NCBI GenBank assembly: GCA_964453665.1 | Contig: CAYVQT010000008.1 | Span: 5,579 to 69,578, forward strand | Source: DAOUTY01 sp964453665 | GTDB lineage: Bacteria; Chloroflexota; Dehalococcoidia; SZUA-161 | Direction of reading: 5' to 3' | DNA: 64,000 nucleotides | Shown here: positions 34,811 through 43,448 of the stretch, in pieces | How the letters are laid out: the number at the start of each line of letters is the position of its first letter | How positions within the stretch are numbered: the first letter of the stretch is position 1 | The notes under the pieces: generated by a model | The model's database searches: none | Seen by the model: only the letters and a program-made list of their open reading frames with translations | What the model was told of the DNA's origin: nothing | Translations under genes and position numbers: made by a program

Positions 34811-36250
34811 CTAGCCTTTACCCTTTTGGCTCACTGCGAGGAGGGAGGTCAGGGCAGCGATGCCTGCGATTACCGCTCCCGAAATATAGGCCCAGCGCAG
34901 GCCGGTTAAGAACTCCTGTATTTCAGCGCTGCCGAAGAATCCCGGGTGCAGGGACGCCGCGATTGGGGCAACATTATACAGTACAGCTCCGGAGATGGCT
35001 ATTCCCATCACCATGCCCACATTACGCACAGCCGCCAGTACCCCCGAGGCAATCCCCAGGTGCCAGGGAGGAACGCTGCCCATCACGGCGCTGTTGTTCG
35101 GGCTCTGGAACATGCCCATTCCCGCGCCGGCAATACATATACGCCAGATAACGTCGGAGGCGTCTGAAGACTCATTCAAACCACTCAGGAGGTATAAGCC
35201 CAGGGCCGTGATAATCATGCCGCAAATGGCCAGTCCCCTTGTGCCGATACGATCGGAAAGTGCGCCGCTGAGAGGCGCTATGAACAGCGTGGCTATGGGG
35301 GAAACGGCCATTACCAGCCCCACTTTTAATATGCTGTATTGCAGTACGTAGTTCAGATAAAACGGCGTCAGGAATACCAGAGCATAAAGCGCCATGAAAC
35401 TGAGAAGGGCGCTCAGACTGGCGAAACTGAATCGGCGGTTGGTGAACATTTCCAGGTTGAGCATGGGCTGTGCGTGCCTTCGCTCTATCCGGATAAAGGC
35501 TGCCGCGGACATCAGCGCAACTATCAGCAGGACGATGCATGTGGGCGATAGCCATCCCCAGGCTTCCCCTCTATTGGCGTAGAGAAGGATGGTGGTCAGA
35601 AAGACAAAGGCGGTCGCAGCCCCGGAAAAATCAAGGCGCTGTCCGGGATTTGTGTCGCCGCGGGGTATGATGCGGTAACCCCAGAGCAGAGCGGCGATTC
35701 CGATGGGGACATTGATGAAGAAGACATAGCGCCAGCTAAGGTATTCAGCGATCAGGCCGCCGAGGGTGGGCCCCAGACCCAGGCCTACGGAGATACTGAT
35801 AGCATAGATTCCCATCGCCTTGCCCCGTTCGTATGGAGGGAAGGCCGCTGTCACGATGGCATAACCCACAGCCATCATCATACCCGCCGCGAGTCCCTGC
35901 ACGGCTCGAAACGCAATGAGCATCCATATGCTCTGAGAAAGGCCGCATATGATCGAAGCTATTGTGAAGGCGGCCAGTCCGCAGAGGTAGATCCTTTTAT
36001 AGCCGAGCATATCCCCCAGCCGGCCATACAGCAGTATGAGGCAGCTGATGGTCAGCAGGTAGACTGTCGGCACCCATTGAGCTATCGAGATATCGGTTTC
36101 GAAGAACCTCGTTATATCGGGGAGGACGGTGTTGACTATACTTCCGTCCAGAGGACCCATGAAGCTGCCCAGCATTACCGCTGTTAGAATCAGCCACTTT
36201 TTTTCATGCCCTTTGATCGTTGCTGAGGGGCCGGGGTCGGTCAAATGCAC
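34811..36250 (-). CDS. DHA2-type MFS drug/H+ antiporter (EmrB/QacA-like)
   Basis: 479 residues with about 14 hydrophobic helices. MFS signatures include LDGSIVNTVLPDI in TM1, LYGRLGDMLGYKR (motif A) and AISISVGLGLGPTLGGLIAE (motif C) of drug antiporters. Expected substrates are hydrophobic compounds or organic ions; the true one is not evident. The short C-terminal tail KGKG is on the cytosolic side. It is transcribed convergently with the csoR-like gene; no CsoR-type site lies upstream of its own start. Confidence 0.88.
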   Translation of the reverse strand: MHLTDPGPSATIKGHEKKWLILTAVMLGSFMGPLDGSIVNTVLPDITRFFETDISIAQWVPTVYLLTISCLILLYGRLGDMLGYKRIYLCGLAAFTIASIICGLSQSIWMLIAFRAVQGLAAGMMMAVGYAIVTAAFPPYERGKAMGIYAISISVGLGLGPTLGGLIAEYLSWRYVFFINVPIGIAALLWGYRIIPRGDTNPGQRLDFSGAATAFVFLTTILLYANRGEAWGWLSPTCIVLLIVALMSAAAFIRIERRHAQPMLNLEMFTNRRFSFASLSALLSFMALYALVFLTPFYLNYVLQYSILKVGLVMAVSPIATLFIAPLSGALSDRIGTRGLAICGMIITALGLYLLSGLNESSDASDVIWRICIAGAGMGMFQSPNNSAVMGSVPPWHLGIASGVLAAVRNVGMVMGIAISGAVLYNVAPIAASLHPGFFGSAEIQEFLTGLRWAYISGAVIAGIAALTSLLAVSQKGKG

Positions 36251-36455
36251 CTCCGGTCACGTTTAATTTATCTGAGCTGGCGGCTTCAACTGATTCGGCG
36301 GAAGTATCTGCTCCGCGTGAAATGCGCTGCAAGGTTCAGCCTGATAAGGCTTCGAACATTGTAGCTTGACGCGAAGGTACGGTCAAATATCCCGGTTGAA
36401 AGTGGATTCCCGCCGACAGGGGCGGGCTGAGGATACAGTTGATGTCGTTACGTAC

Positions 36456-37223
36456 TCAAAGCTCTGGTCTTCGCTTCAGGGTTTCGTCCATATTTAGAGG
36501 GGTGACAGCGGGCTTTTCCGCTTCGTACACCGTTACCACTCTCTCGAAGCCGCTGAACTCATCGCGTATGGCAGCGAGTACCTCGGGGGATAAGGGCTTT
36601 ACAGCGCAGGGTCGCAGCGGGGTATCGATCTGCGCCTCGTCAGGCGATAGTTCCCTGGCTATTCGTGCCATCTCCGGAGCGCAGTCCCTGTTTGCCTCAA
36701 CGAACATCATTTGAAGCGCCAGCTTGCCGTTATACTCTGCCCTGAAGCGCCTGATGCCCTGTATTATTTCGTCCAGAGTATACCTGCAGAAAGGCCTGTT
36801 AATTGCCTGGAATCGAGCCTCGTCTGGCGCATCAACCTTGGCTACAACCACATCGGCGAGGGCGAGGTCCCGGCGAACATCCTCTCTGGGTATAAATGAG
36901 GAGTTGGTGAGCACCGCCACCGGCAGCTTCAGGGTTGATTTGACCGTATCTATCGCCTTGCCCAGATTGCTGGCCAGGGTCGGCTCGCCTATGCCGGAGA
37001 AAGTAGCGTAATCGGCAGGCACATCCTTCACCTTTTCCAGCTCCTTCGCCAGCTCGACCAGTGTTACGAATTCCCTTCGCTTGACCAGAGGACGGACGGT
37101 CTTCCCCAACTGGCAGTAGATACAATCGAAGGAGCAGGTATTGCCTTCAGTGGATAGCATATCAATGCCCAGCGAGCGACCCAGCCGCCAGGATGGGACA
37201 GGGCCATAGATTACAGAACTCAT
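36456..37223 (-). CDS. Radical SAM protein (COG0731/TYW1-like)
   Basis: 255 residues. The radical-SAM cluster cysteines are Cys30, Cys34 and Cys37 in TCSFDCIYCQLG. SGIGEPT follows as the GGE-like AdoMet motif. The N-terminus VIYGPVPSWRLGRSLGIDML is typical of the COG0731 group of Fe-S oxidoreductases related to wybutosine-pathway enzymes. The substrate is unknown. The gene ends the long minus-strand run that begins at 48.2 kb and follows the 91-residue unknown protein by 6 bp. Confidence 0.85.
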   Translation of the reverse strand: MSSVIYGPVPSWRLGRSLGIDMLSTEGNTCSFDCIYCQLGKTVRPLVKRREFVTLVELAKELEKVKDVPADYATFSGIGEPTLASNLGKAIDTVKSTLKLPVAVLTNSSFIPREDVRRDLALADVVVAKVDAPDEARFQAINRPFCRYTLDEIIQGIRRFRAEYNGKLALQMMFVEANRDCAPEMARIARELSPDEAQIDTPLRPCAVKPLSPEVLAAIRDEFSGFERVVTVYEAEKPAVTPLNMDETLKRRPEL

Positions 37224-37229
37224 CGTGAT

Positions 37230-37505
37230 CTACCGGTCCACCTTCATTTCGTATCCGGGTTTTCCTTCTTCCAGGTACAATACAAACCTGACAGTTTTCC
37301 CTTCTATCAGGTGCTTTTCACTTACCCTGCGCAGTTCCTTGAAATCCATCGATTCCAGGAACATTCTGAGGAGTTCTATCTTCTCTTCCAGCTCCTTGTC
37401 CTCCTCACCCCTCTGCATGTAATCACTGGTAGCCTTTGAGAATTCCTGCTTGGCCGTGGTTTCTATACAGTGAGCAGTAGTTGGAGTTAGTTCGATACGT
37501 ACCAT
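37230..37505 (-). CDS. Hypothetical 91-residue protein
   Basis: I do not recognise a family. The protein is charged, with a central Glu/Lys-rich helix (EEDKELEEKIELLRMFLESM) and a C-terminal segment KTVRFVLYLEEGKPGYEMKV that looks like beta strands. Tight spacing to the radical SAM gene (6 bp) and the methyltransferase gene (27 bp) supports it being real and co-transcribed. Confidence 0.65.
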   Translation of the reverse strand: MVRIELTPTTAHCIETTAKQEFSKATSDYMQRGEEDKELEEKIELLRMFLESMDFKELRRVSEKHLIEGKTVRFVLYLEEGKPGYEMKVDR

Positions 37506-37532
37506 CAGGCCTCCATGGTCGGAGCCCCTCGC

Positions 37533-38186
37533 CTAGGCCGGAGATTTACCGGCCAGTATCACTGTGAATCCTGCGTCTGGCGAGTAGCCCTGACGGGGTG
37601 CCTCCGTTCGCCGTAACTCACCTGGGCTCTGAAACAGCGTTGAGAGAACGTTCTCTATTGCGAAGCCTGTTTGCTCCAGCAGGCTTTTTACATCCGTATA
37701 GCTGTAGAAATTGGCGTATTTGTAGAAACGGTGCCCTTCCCTTTTCTTAAGCTGGTAGTATTGCCCCCAGGGGCTTTCCCGCAGCACCAGGCCCAGCACC
37801 AGCCTCCCGCCACTTCCCAGGAGACGGCTGGCCTCTGCCAGAACCTTCGATGGTGAATCGACGAAGCACAGGGTAACGATGATGAATACTGTTCCGAAGG
37901 CGCTATCCTTGAAAGGAGCATTCTCCCCTGTAGCCAGGAATGTATCTATGCCTCGATTTTTTGCCATATTGAGAAGCTCAATCGAAGGATCGAGACCGCA
38001 CCCTATCCCCAGTGCCCGGGCAAAGCGACCGCTGCCGGCGCCGATCTCCAGCCACGGTTTAGGCAGCAGGGAGACGGCTTCCTTGAAAGCCTGGACCTCT
38101 ATGGCAAAGACAGGTTTGCCCTTCCCCTCAAACCAGGCATCATAAGCCGAAGCGAGCGAATTAAAATCTAAAGCGCTGTGGCTCAT
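37533..38186 (-). CDS. Class I SAM-dependent methyltransferase
   Basis: 217 residues. The AdoMet-binding motif I is WLEIGAGSGRFARALG with acidic motif LDPS following; FGTVFIIVTLCFVDSP is the post-motif strand, and LLGSGGRLVLGLV matches the Methyltransf_11 fold. Substrate unknown. It lies 18 bp downstream of metF in the long operon. Confidence 0.85.
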   Translation of the reverse strand: MSHSALDFNSLASAYDAWFEGKGKPVFAIEVQAFKEAVSLLPKPWLEIGAGSGRFARALGIGCGLDPSIELLNMAKNRGIDTFLATGENAPFKDSAFGTVFIIVTLCFVDSPSKVLAEASRLLGSGGRLVLGLVLRESPWGQYYQLKKREGHRFYKYANFYSYTDVKSLLEQTGFAIENVLSTLFQSPGELRRTEAPRQGYSPDAGFTVILAGKSPA

Positions 38187-38204
38187 CTACAGGCTTCTAC
38201 AAAT

Positions 38205-39083
38205 TTAGCCAAGTTCAGCTTCCAGGATAATGTCCGGAACAAGCTCGTCCCATCCCAGTGGCATAATATGAACCCCCTGACACAGGGGTCTCACTTGCCG
38301 GATAATCCGGCCCGAGATTTCCACTGCCTTCTTCTTGCGCTCCTCCCTGGGTGTATGTTCCATCTCCTGGATGATGCTGTCCGGAACGCTGATCCCGGCC
38401 ACGTTTTCGTTCATAAACCGGGCCATTGCCGCGCTCTTGAGCACCACGATTCCGGCCATAATGGGAACCTTGAATTTGCTTGACTGGTTTATAAACTGCT
38501 CAAATTTCTCTGGCTCGTAGATAGCCTGGGTCTGGAAGAACCTGGCTCCGGCCTCTATTTTCTTCTCCATCTTGATAATCTGGGGCTCCAGGGGATCTGC
38601 AGCCGGGGTTACCACTGCGCCTGTGAACAAATCAGGCTTGCCATCCAGATCATGACCGGACATATCCTGCCCCTTATTGAGAGTGCTGGCTGCCTTGAGC
38701 AACTGCACCGAATCAAGATCGTATACCGGTTTAGCGTCACTATCATCGCCCAGGACAGGGTGGTCTCCGGTGAGACAGAGTACGTTTATAACTCCTAAGG
38801 CCCACGCGCTGAGCAGGTCCGATTGAAGCGCAAGCCGATTGCGATCCCGGCAGGTAAGCTGGTAAACTGGCTCCAGACCTCGCTCGATTAGCTTAGCGCA
38901 TACGGCCAGTGAGCCAATCCGCATGACCGCGCTCTGGAGATCGGTGACATTTATAGCAACCACCTTGTGGCGTAGACTCTCCGCGTCATGCAGGCATTTC
39001 TCCAGGTTCACGCCTTTGGGCGGGCCAATCTCTCCAGTGACCACGAATTTACCTTCTTCAAGCGTTTGTTGTAGCTTGCTCAT
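38205..39083 (-). CDS. metF: Methylenetetrahydrofolate reductase MetF (copy 1)
   Basis: 292 residues. TIM-barrel FAD enzyme reducing 5,10-methylene-THF to 5-methyl-THF. Family motifs: TGEIGPPKGVNLEKC, NVTDLQSAVMRIGSL, QLTCRDRNRLALQSDLL and NVLCLTGDHPVLGD. Immediately upstream (30 bp) is a MetV-type gene, the zinc/Fe-S partner typical of acetogens, so the pair probably serves the methyl branch of the Wood-Ljungdahl pathway as well as methionine synthesis. A second MetV-MetF pair is at 48.6-50.2 kb. Confidence 0.9.
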   Translation of the reverse strand: MSKLQQTLEEGKFVVTGEIGPPKGVNLEKCLHDAESLRHKVVAINVTDLQSAVMRIGSLAVCAKLIERGLEPVYQLTCRDRNRLALQSDLLSAWALGVINVLCLTGDHPVLGDDSDAKPVYDLDSVQLLKAASTLNKGQDMSGHDLDGKPDLFTGAVVTPAADPLEPQIIKMEKKIEAGARFFQTQAIYEPEKFEQFINQSSKFKVPIMAGIVVLKSAAMARFMNENVAGISVPDSIIQEMEHTPREERKKKAVEISGRIIRQVRPLCQGVHIMPLGWDELVPDIILEAELG

Positions 39084-39113
39084 CCGCTACTCCTCTCTCA
39101 AAATCAACAGGGT

Positions 39114-39833
39114 TTAATCATAGTTAAGAACTTTGTGTTCGCCGGCCAGAGATAAGAAAGTTGCCTCTCCATCTCCAAGGGTGAGGCTCCGGGGGCGGCT
39201 CCACTTGGAGTGCCTCTTAGGCTCTATGTATTCCCTCATTTCGTCGAGGCGTCCCAGCGCCCTAAGTCGATCGTAGATGAGCTGCCACCCACAATCACGT
39301 GTTCTGTCCACCTCGCACTTCCCGTCTTTCGCTCCCCCGCAAGGCCCGTTAAGCAGGCTTTTAGCGCAGAGCGTTACCGGACAAAGTCCGCCTGTGTATT
39401 CAACAATGCATTCGCCGCAGAGTGAGCAATATTCGGTGATGAAACTGTCGGATATGGTCTCTCCACCGAAAACGGTGTCACATCCCGGATGGACCATCTC
39501 GCCATCAGTAGCATCCATCACTGTATGAAATCCCTGGCCACAAGCTAGGACCAGGAATGAATCTGCTTCTTTAATCTGCTCGCTGTATTGCTCCTGAAGC
39601 ACTTTCTTGGTGTTGGCAAGTTTACAGAGTGAAACCCCCGGTGGCTGGGGAACGCACCATCCGATTACATTCACTCCTCTTTTCTTCAGCCGGTTTGCCA
39701 TGCTTTCTGTCTCGGGTATTCCCCCGGAATGACATTTAGCCGCGCAGTTGTCGCATCCAACGACAAAAACCTTCTCTCCAGGATTAAAGTACTTCATGAT
39801 CTCATCTATGGGCTTTTGAATCGTAGCGTGCAT
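39114..39833 (-). CDS. metV: MetV-type Cys-rich partner of MetF (copy 1)
   Basis: 239 residues. The N-terminal segment VVGCDNCAAKCHSGG and the C-terminal Cys-rich module CSLCGECIVEYTGGLCPVTL with CAKSLLNGPCGG and CEVDRTRDCGW match the MetV / methylene-THF reductase C-terminal family. In acetogens MetV binds a 4Fe-4S cluster and zinc and couples MetF to electron-transfer partners. It precedes metF in a tandem. The 123 bp between it and the IscU gene upstream hold no clear feature. Confidence 0.9.
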   Translation of the reverse strand: MHATIQKPIDEIMKYFNPGEKVFVVGCDNCAAKCHSGGIPETESMANRLKKRGVNVIGWCVPQPPGVSLCKLANTKKVLQEQYSEQIKEADSFLVLACGQGFHTVMDATDGEMVHPGCDTVFGGETISDSFITEYCSLCGECIVEYTGGLCPVTLCAKSLLNGPCGGAKDGKCEVDRTRDCGWQLIYDRLRALGRLDEMREYIEPKRHSKWSRPRSLTLGDGEATFLSLAGEHKVLNYD

Positions 39834-39956
39834 TAACTACCTCCTGTCTTGTGTACTTGGCCTGTATGTCTGAATAATCTGAACAATGCATTGTCAGACA
39901 CAATATCGCATATTTCCTCCTTACAATAAGCAACCGGAGATATGGGGTTCGCGACC

Positions 39957-40406
39957 TCAGCTTCTTCGGTAGGCTCGTTTCCAGGGCTCGTTTTTGTAAG
40001 CCAGATAGTCCTTGATTGCCGTGTTGAGGGTGTTTGCTGCCAGTAAAGCGCAGTGAACGCTGTCCTCGGGCAGCCCTCCCAGGGCATTCAGCACATCTTG
40101 CTGCCTGATCTTTGAAGCCTGGACTACGCTCTTCCCCTTAGCCATCTCGGTGACCATGCTTCCCGCGGCGATACTGGTTCCGCAGCCATCGGTCCAGAAC
40201 CTGGCATCCTTGATTTTGCCTTCGCTTACCTTCAGCCAGATGTACATAGTATCCCCGCAGGGGCCGGTAATGATCGCCGACCCGTCGGCATTCGGGAGCC
40301 TTCCCACGTTTCTGGGGTTTTGAGCGTGGTCAATGACTGTTTCGGTATAGTCAGCCCAGAGCTCCTTCTGTATATCTTCCAAGGCCTTTTCTAGCTCCGA
40401 AGACAT
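39957..40406 (-). CDS. Fe-S cluster assembly scaffold IscU/NifU N-domain
   Basis: 149 residues. Scaffold cysteines Cys50 (GPCGDT), Cys75 (TDGCGTS) and Cys119 (VHCALL) with the conserved Asp52 are all present. The start HAQNPRNVGRLPNADG is family-typical. It assembles 2Fe-2S/4Fe-4S clusters on the way to target proteins. No cysteine desulfurase gene lies next to it, so it depends on one elsewhere. Its position among the MinD/NifX proteins suggests it supplies clusters for that set. Confidence 0.9.
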   Translation of the reverse strand: MSSELEKALEDIQKELWADYTETVIDHAQNPRNVGRLPNADGSAIITGPCGDTMYIWLKVSEGKIKDARFWTDGCGTSIAAGSMVTEMAKGKSVVQASKIRQQDVLNALGGLPEDSVHCALLAANTLNTAIKDYLAYKNEPWKRAYRRS

Positions 40407-40437
40407 GTGATACTCCTTGATAATCGGATCTGCATTT

Positions 40438-41775
40438 CTATCTAATATTATCCAGCGTTAGCCTTAATTCATCAAGGGCCATTATTACAGGCTCGTAGGC
40501 TGTGCCGGCGGTCGGATGGTAGCAAGTGTCGATTAGAGCCAGTCTATCGACTGGTATTTTCTCGGCGATGGCAACAGCCAGTCTATCGATCTTTCCCGCT
40601 ACCAGCTCCTCTGAGATAAGCTGCGCTCCTACCAGGGTTCGGGTTTTACGGTCGGCGATGAGCTTGATATGGATGGTCTTGCCGCCAAATGCGCGGCGGC
40701 GGGTGGCGGTGGTCATTGTGTTGGAGACTACATCCAGGTCCTTTTCCACGGCGTAGCTCTCCGTGAAACCCGCGGTCCCTACCTGGTTGCCAAAGCTCTC
40801 CATGACGAAGGGCATAGTGGTCCCTTTGTAGGGTAGTACATTGCCCAGGACTAAATTGGTGGCGGCAACCCTTCCTCCCTTAGCGGCGTTGGTTGCCGTC
40901 TGGTAGAGCCTTTTCAGGCCCAAAATTGCATCACGGTTCTCAGCACAATCGCCGATGGCATATATATCAGGGTCGCTGGTCTGGAGGTATTCGTTGACAG
41001 CGATACCTCCTGTTTCTCCTGTCTTGAGCCCCGCTTTTTGGGCCAGCGCCGCATTGGGGCGGGAGCCAGTGGCGAAGAAGGCAAAGTCCACCTCCAGTTC
41101 CCTGTCGGAGAGGGAAAGCGCCTTTTTACCGTTTCGACTCGCGATGCTGTTTATATTTGCAGAAAGGATCAGATCAATTCCGTTATCCCTCACCCTTGCC
41201 TCGATCCTTTCAGCCATATCCCTGTCCATGTAAGCTCGCAGGAGGCTATCCGAGCGGCCAAGCAGGTATATTTTCTCGTAGTTCTTCGCCTTCAGAACAG
41301 CGGCTATCTCCAGGGCTATTTGCCCTGTGCCTACTATGGCGGCAGTTGAGTGGTTGGGTATGGCTTCCTCGAAGATTCCGGCGGTTTTTAGTTTGGTGGT
41401 CAGGACGAATTCATTCTGGCCGTCTATCCCTGGGATGGGAGGGATGGTTGGGATAGCCCCTAAATCCAGGATCAGTTTATCGTAGTCGTAACTCTCCCCT
41501 CCGGCTATCAGTCGTTTTTCTGTCCTTAAGATCTCGGTAACTTCGGTGTCAAGGTAGACGTTTATGTTTCTCTCGCTATAGAACTTCTTTCTGAATACAA
41601 AAGTGTCGTTCCATGAAGGCAGGTCTCCCTTGAGGACAAAGGGGATTTCACAGGGCTGGTTTCCTATCTCAGCCCTATCAGTAAGTATGTCAATCCGGGC
41701 ATTCTTGTCCAGACGACGAATCACGTTAGCAGCATTGCTAGCGCCCCCACCTCCGCCGACTATGCAGACCCTCAT
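40438..41775 (-). CDS. FAD-dependent pyridine nucleotide-disulfide oxidoreductase (CoADR/Nox-like)
   Basis: 445 residues. N-terminal FAD motif VCIVGGGGGASNAAN, second dinucleotide motif AAIVGTGQIALEIAA and FAD motif DIYAIGDCAEN. A single cysteine, Cys42 in GNQPCEIPFV, occupies the place of the redox Cys of CoA-disulfide reductases and NADH oxidases. Likely reactions are CoA-disulfide or polysulfide/persulfide reduction, or electron delivery to Fe-S partners in the cluster. It follows mrp by 29 bp. Confidence 0.85.
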   Translation of the reverse strand: MRVCIVGGGGGASNAANVIRRLDKNARIDILTDRAEIGNQPCEIPFVLKGDLPSWNDTFVFRKKFYSERNINVYLDTEVTEILRTEKRLIAGGESYDYDKLILDLGAIPTIPPIPGIDGQNEFVLTTKLKTAGIFEEAIPNHSTAAIVGTGQIALEIAAVLKAKNYEKIYLLGRSDSLLRAYMDRDMAERIEARVRDNGIDLILSANINSIASRNGKKALSLSDRELEVDFAFFATGSRPNAALAQKAGLKTGETGGIAVNEYLQTSDPDIYAIGDCAENRDAILGLKRLYQTATNAAKGGRVAATNLVLGNVLPYKGTTMPFVMESFGNQVGTAGFTESYAVEKDLDVVSNTMTTATRRRAFGGKTIHIKLIADRKTRTLVGAQLISEELVAGKIDRLAVAIAEKIPVDRLALIDTCYHPTAGTAYEPVIMALDELRLTLDNIR

Positions 41776-41804
41776 TCTCCATCTCCGCTTATCCGGTCTC
41801 GGTG

Positions 41805-42794
41805 CTACACTGCTTTAAGGAAGGCATCGGCGAAGCTGTTGAGCTCCTCAGAGTCATAGCGCTCTATGTTGCCATCGTCACAGAGTTGCGCGAGTTCCGG
41901 GTCGACAGGGAATTGCCCCAGCAGAGGAGCCCCTGCGTCAACTGCCATCTCCTGCCCTTTGCTGCTGCCGAAGAGTTCTATGCGCTTGCCGCTGTCAGGC
42001 AGGATAAAGTAGCTCATATTCTCAACCACACCCTTTATGGGAATGTTCATTTTCTGAGTCATCTGCACTGCCTTCCTGACCACCATGGCGGCCAAATCCT
42101 GGGGTGTGAAGACTATGAGCACACCCGATACGGGCAGTGTCTGCATCACGGTCAGGGGCGCATCGGCTGTTCCCGGAGGCAGGTCCACCAGGAGATAGTC
42201 GAGCTTGCCCCACAGCACGTCCTCCCAGAACTGTGTGATGACTTTGCCGATGAGGGGGCCGCGCCAGATAACGGCGTCGTCTTCATGGGGCAGCAGGAGG
42301 TTGATGGACATTATCTCGATCCCTACCTTGGACAAAGCGGGCATGATTCCCGTCTCGCTGCCGGCAGGCCGGCCGCTTATCCCGAACATCCGGGGTATGC
42401 TGGGGCCTGTGATGTCAGCGTCGAGGATGCCCACGTCGTACCCGTGTCGTGCCAGGGAAAGTGCAGCGAGGCTGGTCAACAGTGACTTGCCCACGCCGCC
42501 CTTGCCGCTCATTATAGCGATCACATTGTGAATGTCGTTGACCTCTTTGGGGGTCGCCTCCACAAAATTTATCTCTGCTTCCTTTATCCCGTCGAGACCG
42601 GTTGTAACCTCGGCGACTTTGGCTTTAAGCCAGTCCTGTACCTGGGGGTTCAAGGCTGCTGACGCGAGGGTTATGCTCGCCTTCTCATCCGAGACCGCTA
42701 TGTCGCGAACCAGGTTGAGCTTGACCAGGCTGCGCATCGCGCCGGGGACCAATACTTCGTCGAGGCTTTCTCTTATCTGCTCTTCGCTTGCCAC
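41805..42794 (-). CDS. mrp: Mrp/ApbC-type P-loop ATPase with MIP18 domain
   Basis: 329 residues. The first 80 residues form a MIP18/DUF59 domain; the deviant Walker A is GKGGVGKS (97-104) followed by DADITGPSIPRMFG. Mrp proteins are Fe-S carriers or insertion factors. Where many family members have a CPxC motif near the C-terminus, this one reads YFILPDSGKRIELFG, so the bridging cysteines are missing. In Desulfovibrio Mrp proteins belong to the orange-protein complex; the context here is similar. Confidence 0.88.
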   Translation of the reverse strand: MASEEQIRESLDEVLVPGAMRSLVKLNLVRDIAVSDEKASITLASAALNPQVQDWLKAKVAEVTTGLDGIKEAEINFVEATPKEVNDIHNVIAIMSGKGGVGKSLLTSLAALSLARHGYDVGILDADITGPSIPRMFGISGRPAGSETGIMPALSKVGIEIMSINLLLPHEDDAVIWRGPLIGKVITQFWEDVLWGKLDYLLVDLPPGTADAPLTVMQTLPVSGVLIVFTPQDLAAMVVRKAVQMTQKMNIPIKGVVENMSYFILPDSGKRIELFGSSKGQEMAVDAGAPLLGQFPVDPELAQLCDDGNIERYDSEELNSFADAFLKAV

Positions 42795-42827
42795 TGCTTT
42801 ACCTCCTGTCGTCGCTTATCATATGTT

Positions 42828-43166
42828 CTAGTGGTCACAAAAATTATCGCCTGTTGCCAGCGTCCCTTGTATGTAGTCCAGGACGATCTGCTCCGGGTCT
42901 TCGCCAAGGGCACCGATAATCACGTGGATTCGGTTTTCCGTGAACAGCGCCTGAGCCCGTGAACCCATACCGCCGGCTATCACAGCGGACACCCCTTCTT
43001 CTGCCAGCCACACCGGGAGCAACCCCGGTTCGTGCCCTGGCGAAGAAACAAACTCCTTGCTCAAAATCGCTTTTGTCGCCTCATCAACATCGATAAACGC
43101 GAAATGCTCACAGTGGCCAAAGTGAGTGGCTAACCTGCCATCGGTCACCGGTACTGCAAATCTCAT
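42828..43166 (-). CDS. NifX/NifB-type dinitrogenase cofactor-binding domain protein (ORP-like)
   Basis: 112 residues. Complete Nitro_FeMo-Co fold: MRFAVPVTDGRLATHFGHCE, FVSSPGHEPGLLPVWL, VSAVIAGGMGSRAQALF. Such domains bind Mo/Fe-S cofactors, and in the orange protein of Desulfovibrio gigas a Mo-Cu-sulfide cluster. There is no nitrogenase here, so a non-nitrogenase metal-cluster role is likely. Confidence 0.88.
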   Translation of the reverse strand: MRFAVPVTDGRLATHFGHCEHFAFIDVDEATKAILSKEFVSSPGHEPGLLPVWLAEEGVSAVIAGGMGSRAQALFTENRIHVIIGALGEDPEQIVLDYIQGTLATGDNFCDH

Positions 43167-43193
43167 GGCAAGACCTCCGTATATTGTTTTTCC

Positions 43194-43433
43194 CTACGCT
43201 CTGCGACAGGTGTCCCCCGTGGAGCAGGGAGGCTTTTCACAACGCTCTTCTCTGCCGCAGCATGTCGTTCCTGATGTGGGAGCTTCCGTCTTTATCATGT
43301 ATGAGGCGGAGATAAGCCTCTCCAGGTTTTCGCTGCCGCAGCCGGTACACTGAGCGGGCCGACCATCGGCACCGCGGACGAGTATTTCCGAGACTTTACC
43401 GCAGTCCCGGCATCTAAAGTCGTAAATAGGCAT
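43194..43433 (-). CDS. FmdB-type zinc-ribbon protein
   Basis: 79 residues. N-terminal FmdB ribbon MPIYDFRCRDCGKVSEILV with CTGCGS completing two CxxC pairs, then a Cys-rich tail CCGREERCEKPPCSTGDTC. FmdB-type ribbons are proposed regulators or assembly factors; function is not established. The tail could bind a further metal. Confidence 0.8.
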   Translation of the reverse strand: MPIYDFRCRDCGKVSEILVRGADGRPAQCTGCGSENLERLISASYMIKTEAPTSGTTCCGREERCEKPPCSTGDTCRRA

Positions 43434-43448
43434 CGCTTTTCCCCTTTA

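Noticed and set aside
39833..40087. 84-codon frame between IscU and MetV genes
   Set aside because: It overlaps the IscU gene in another frame and has no motif; treated as a shadow.
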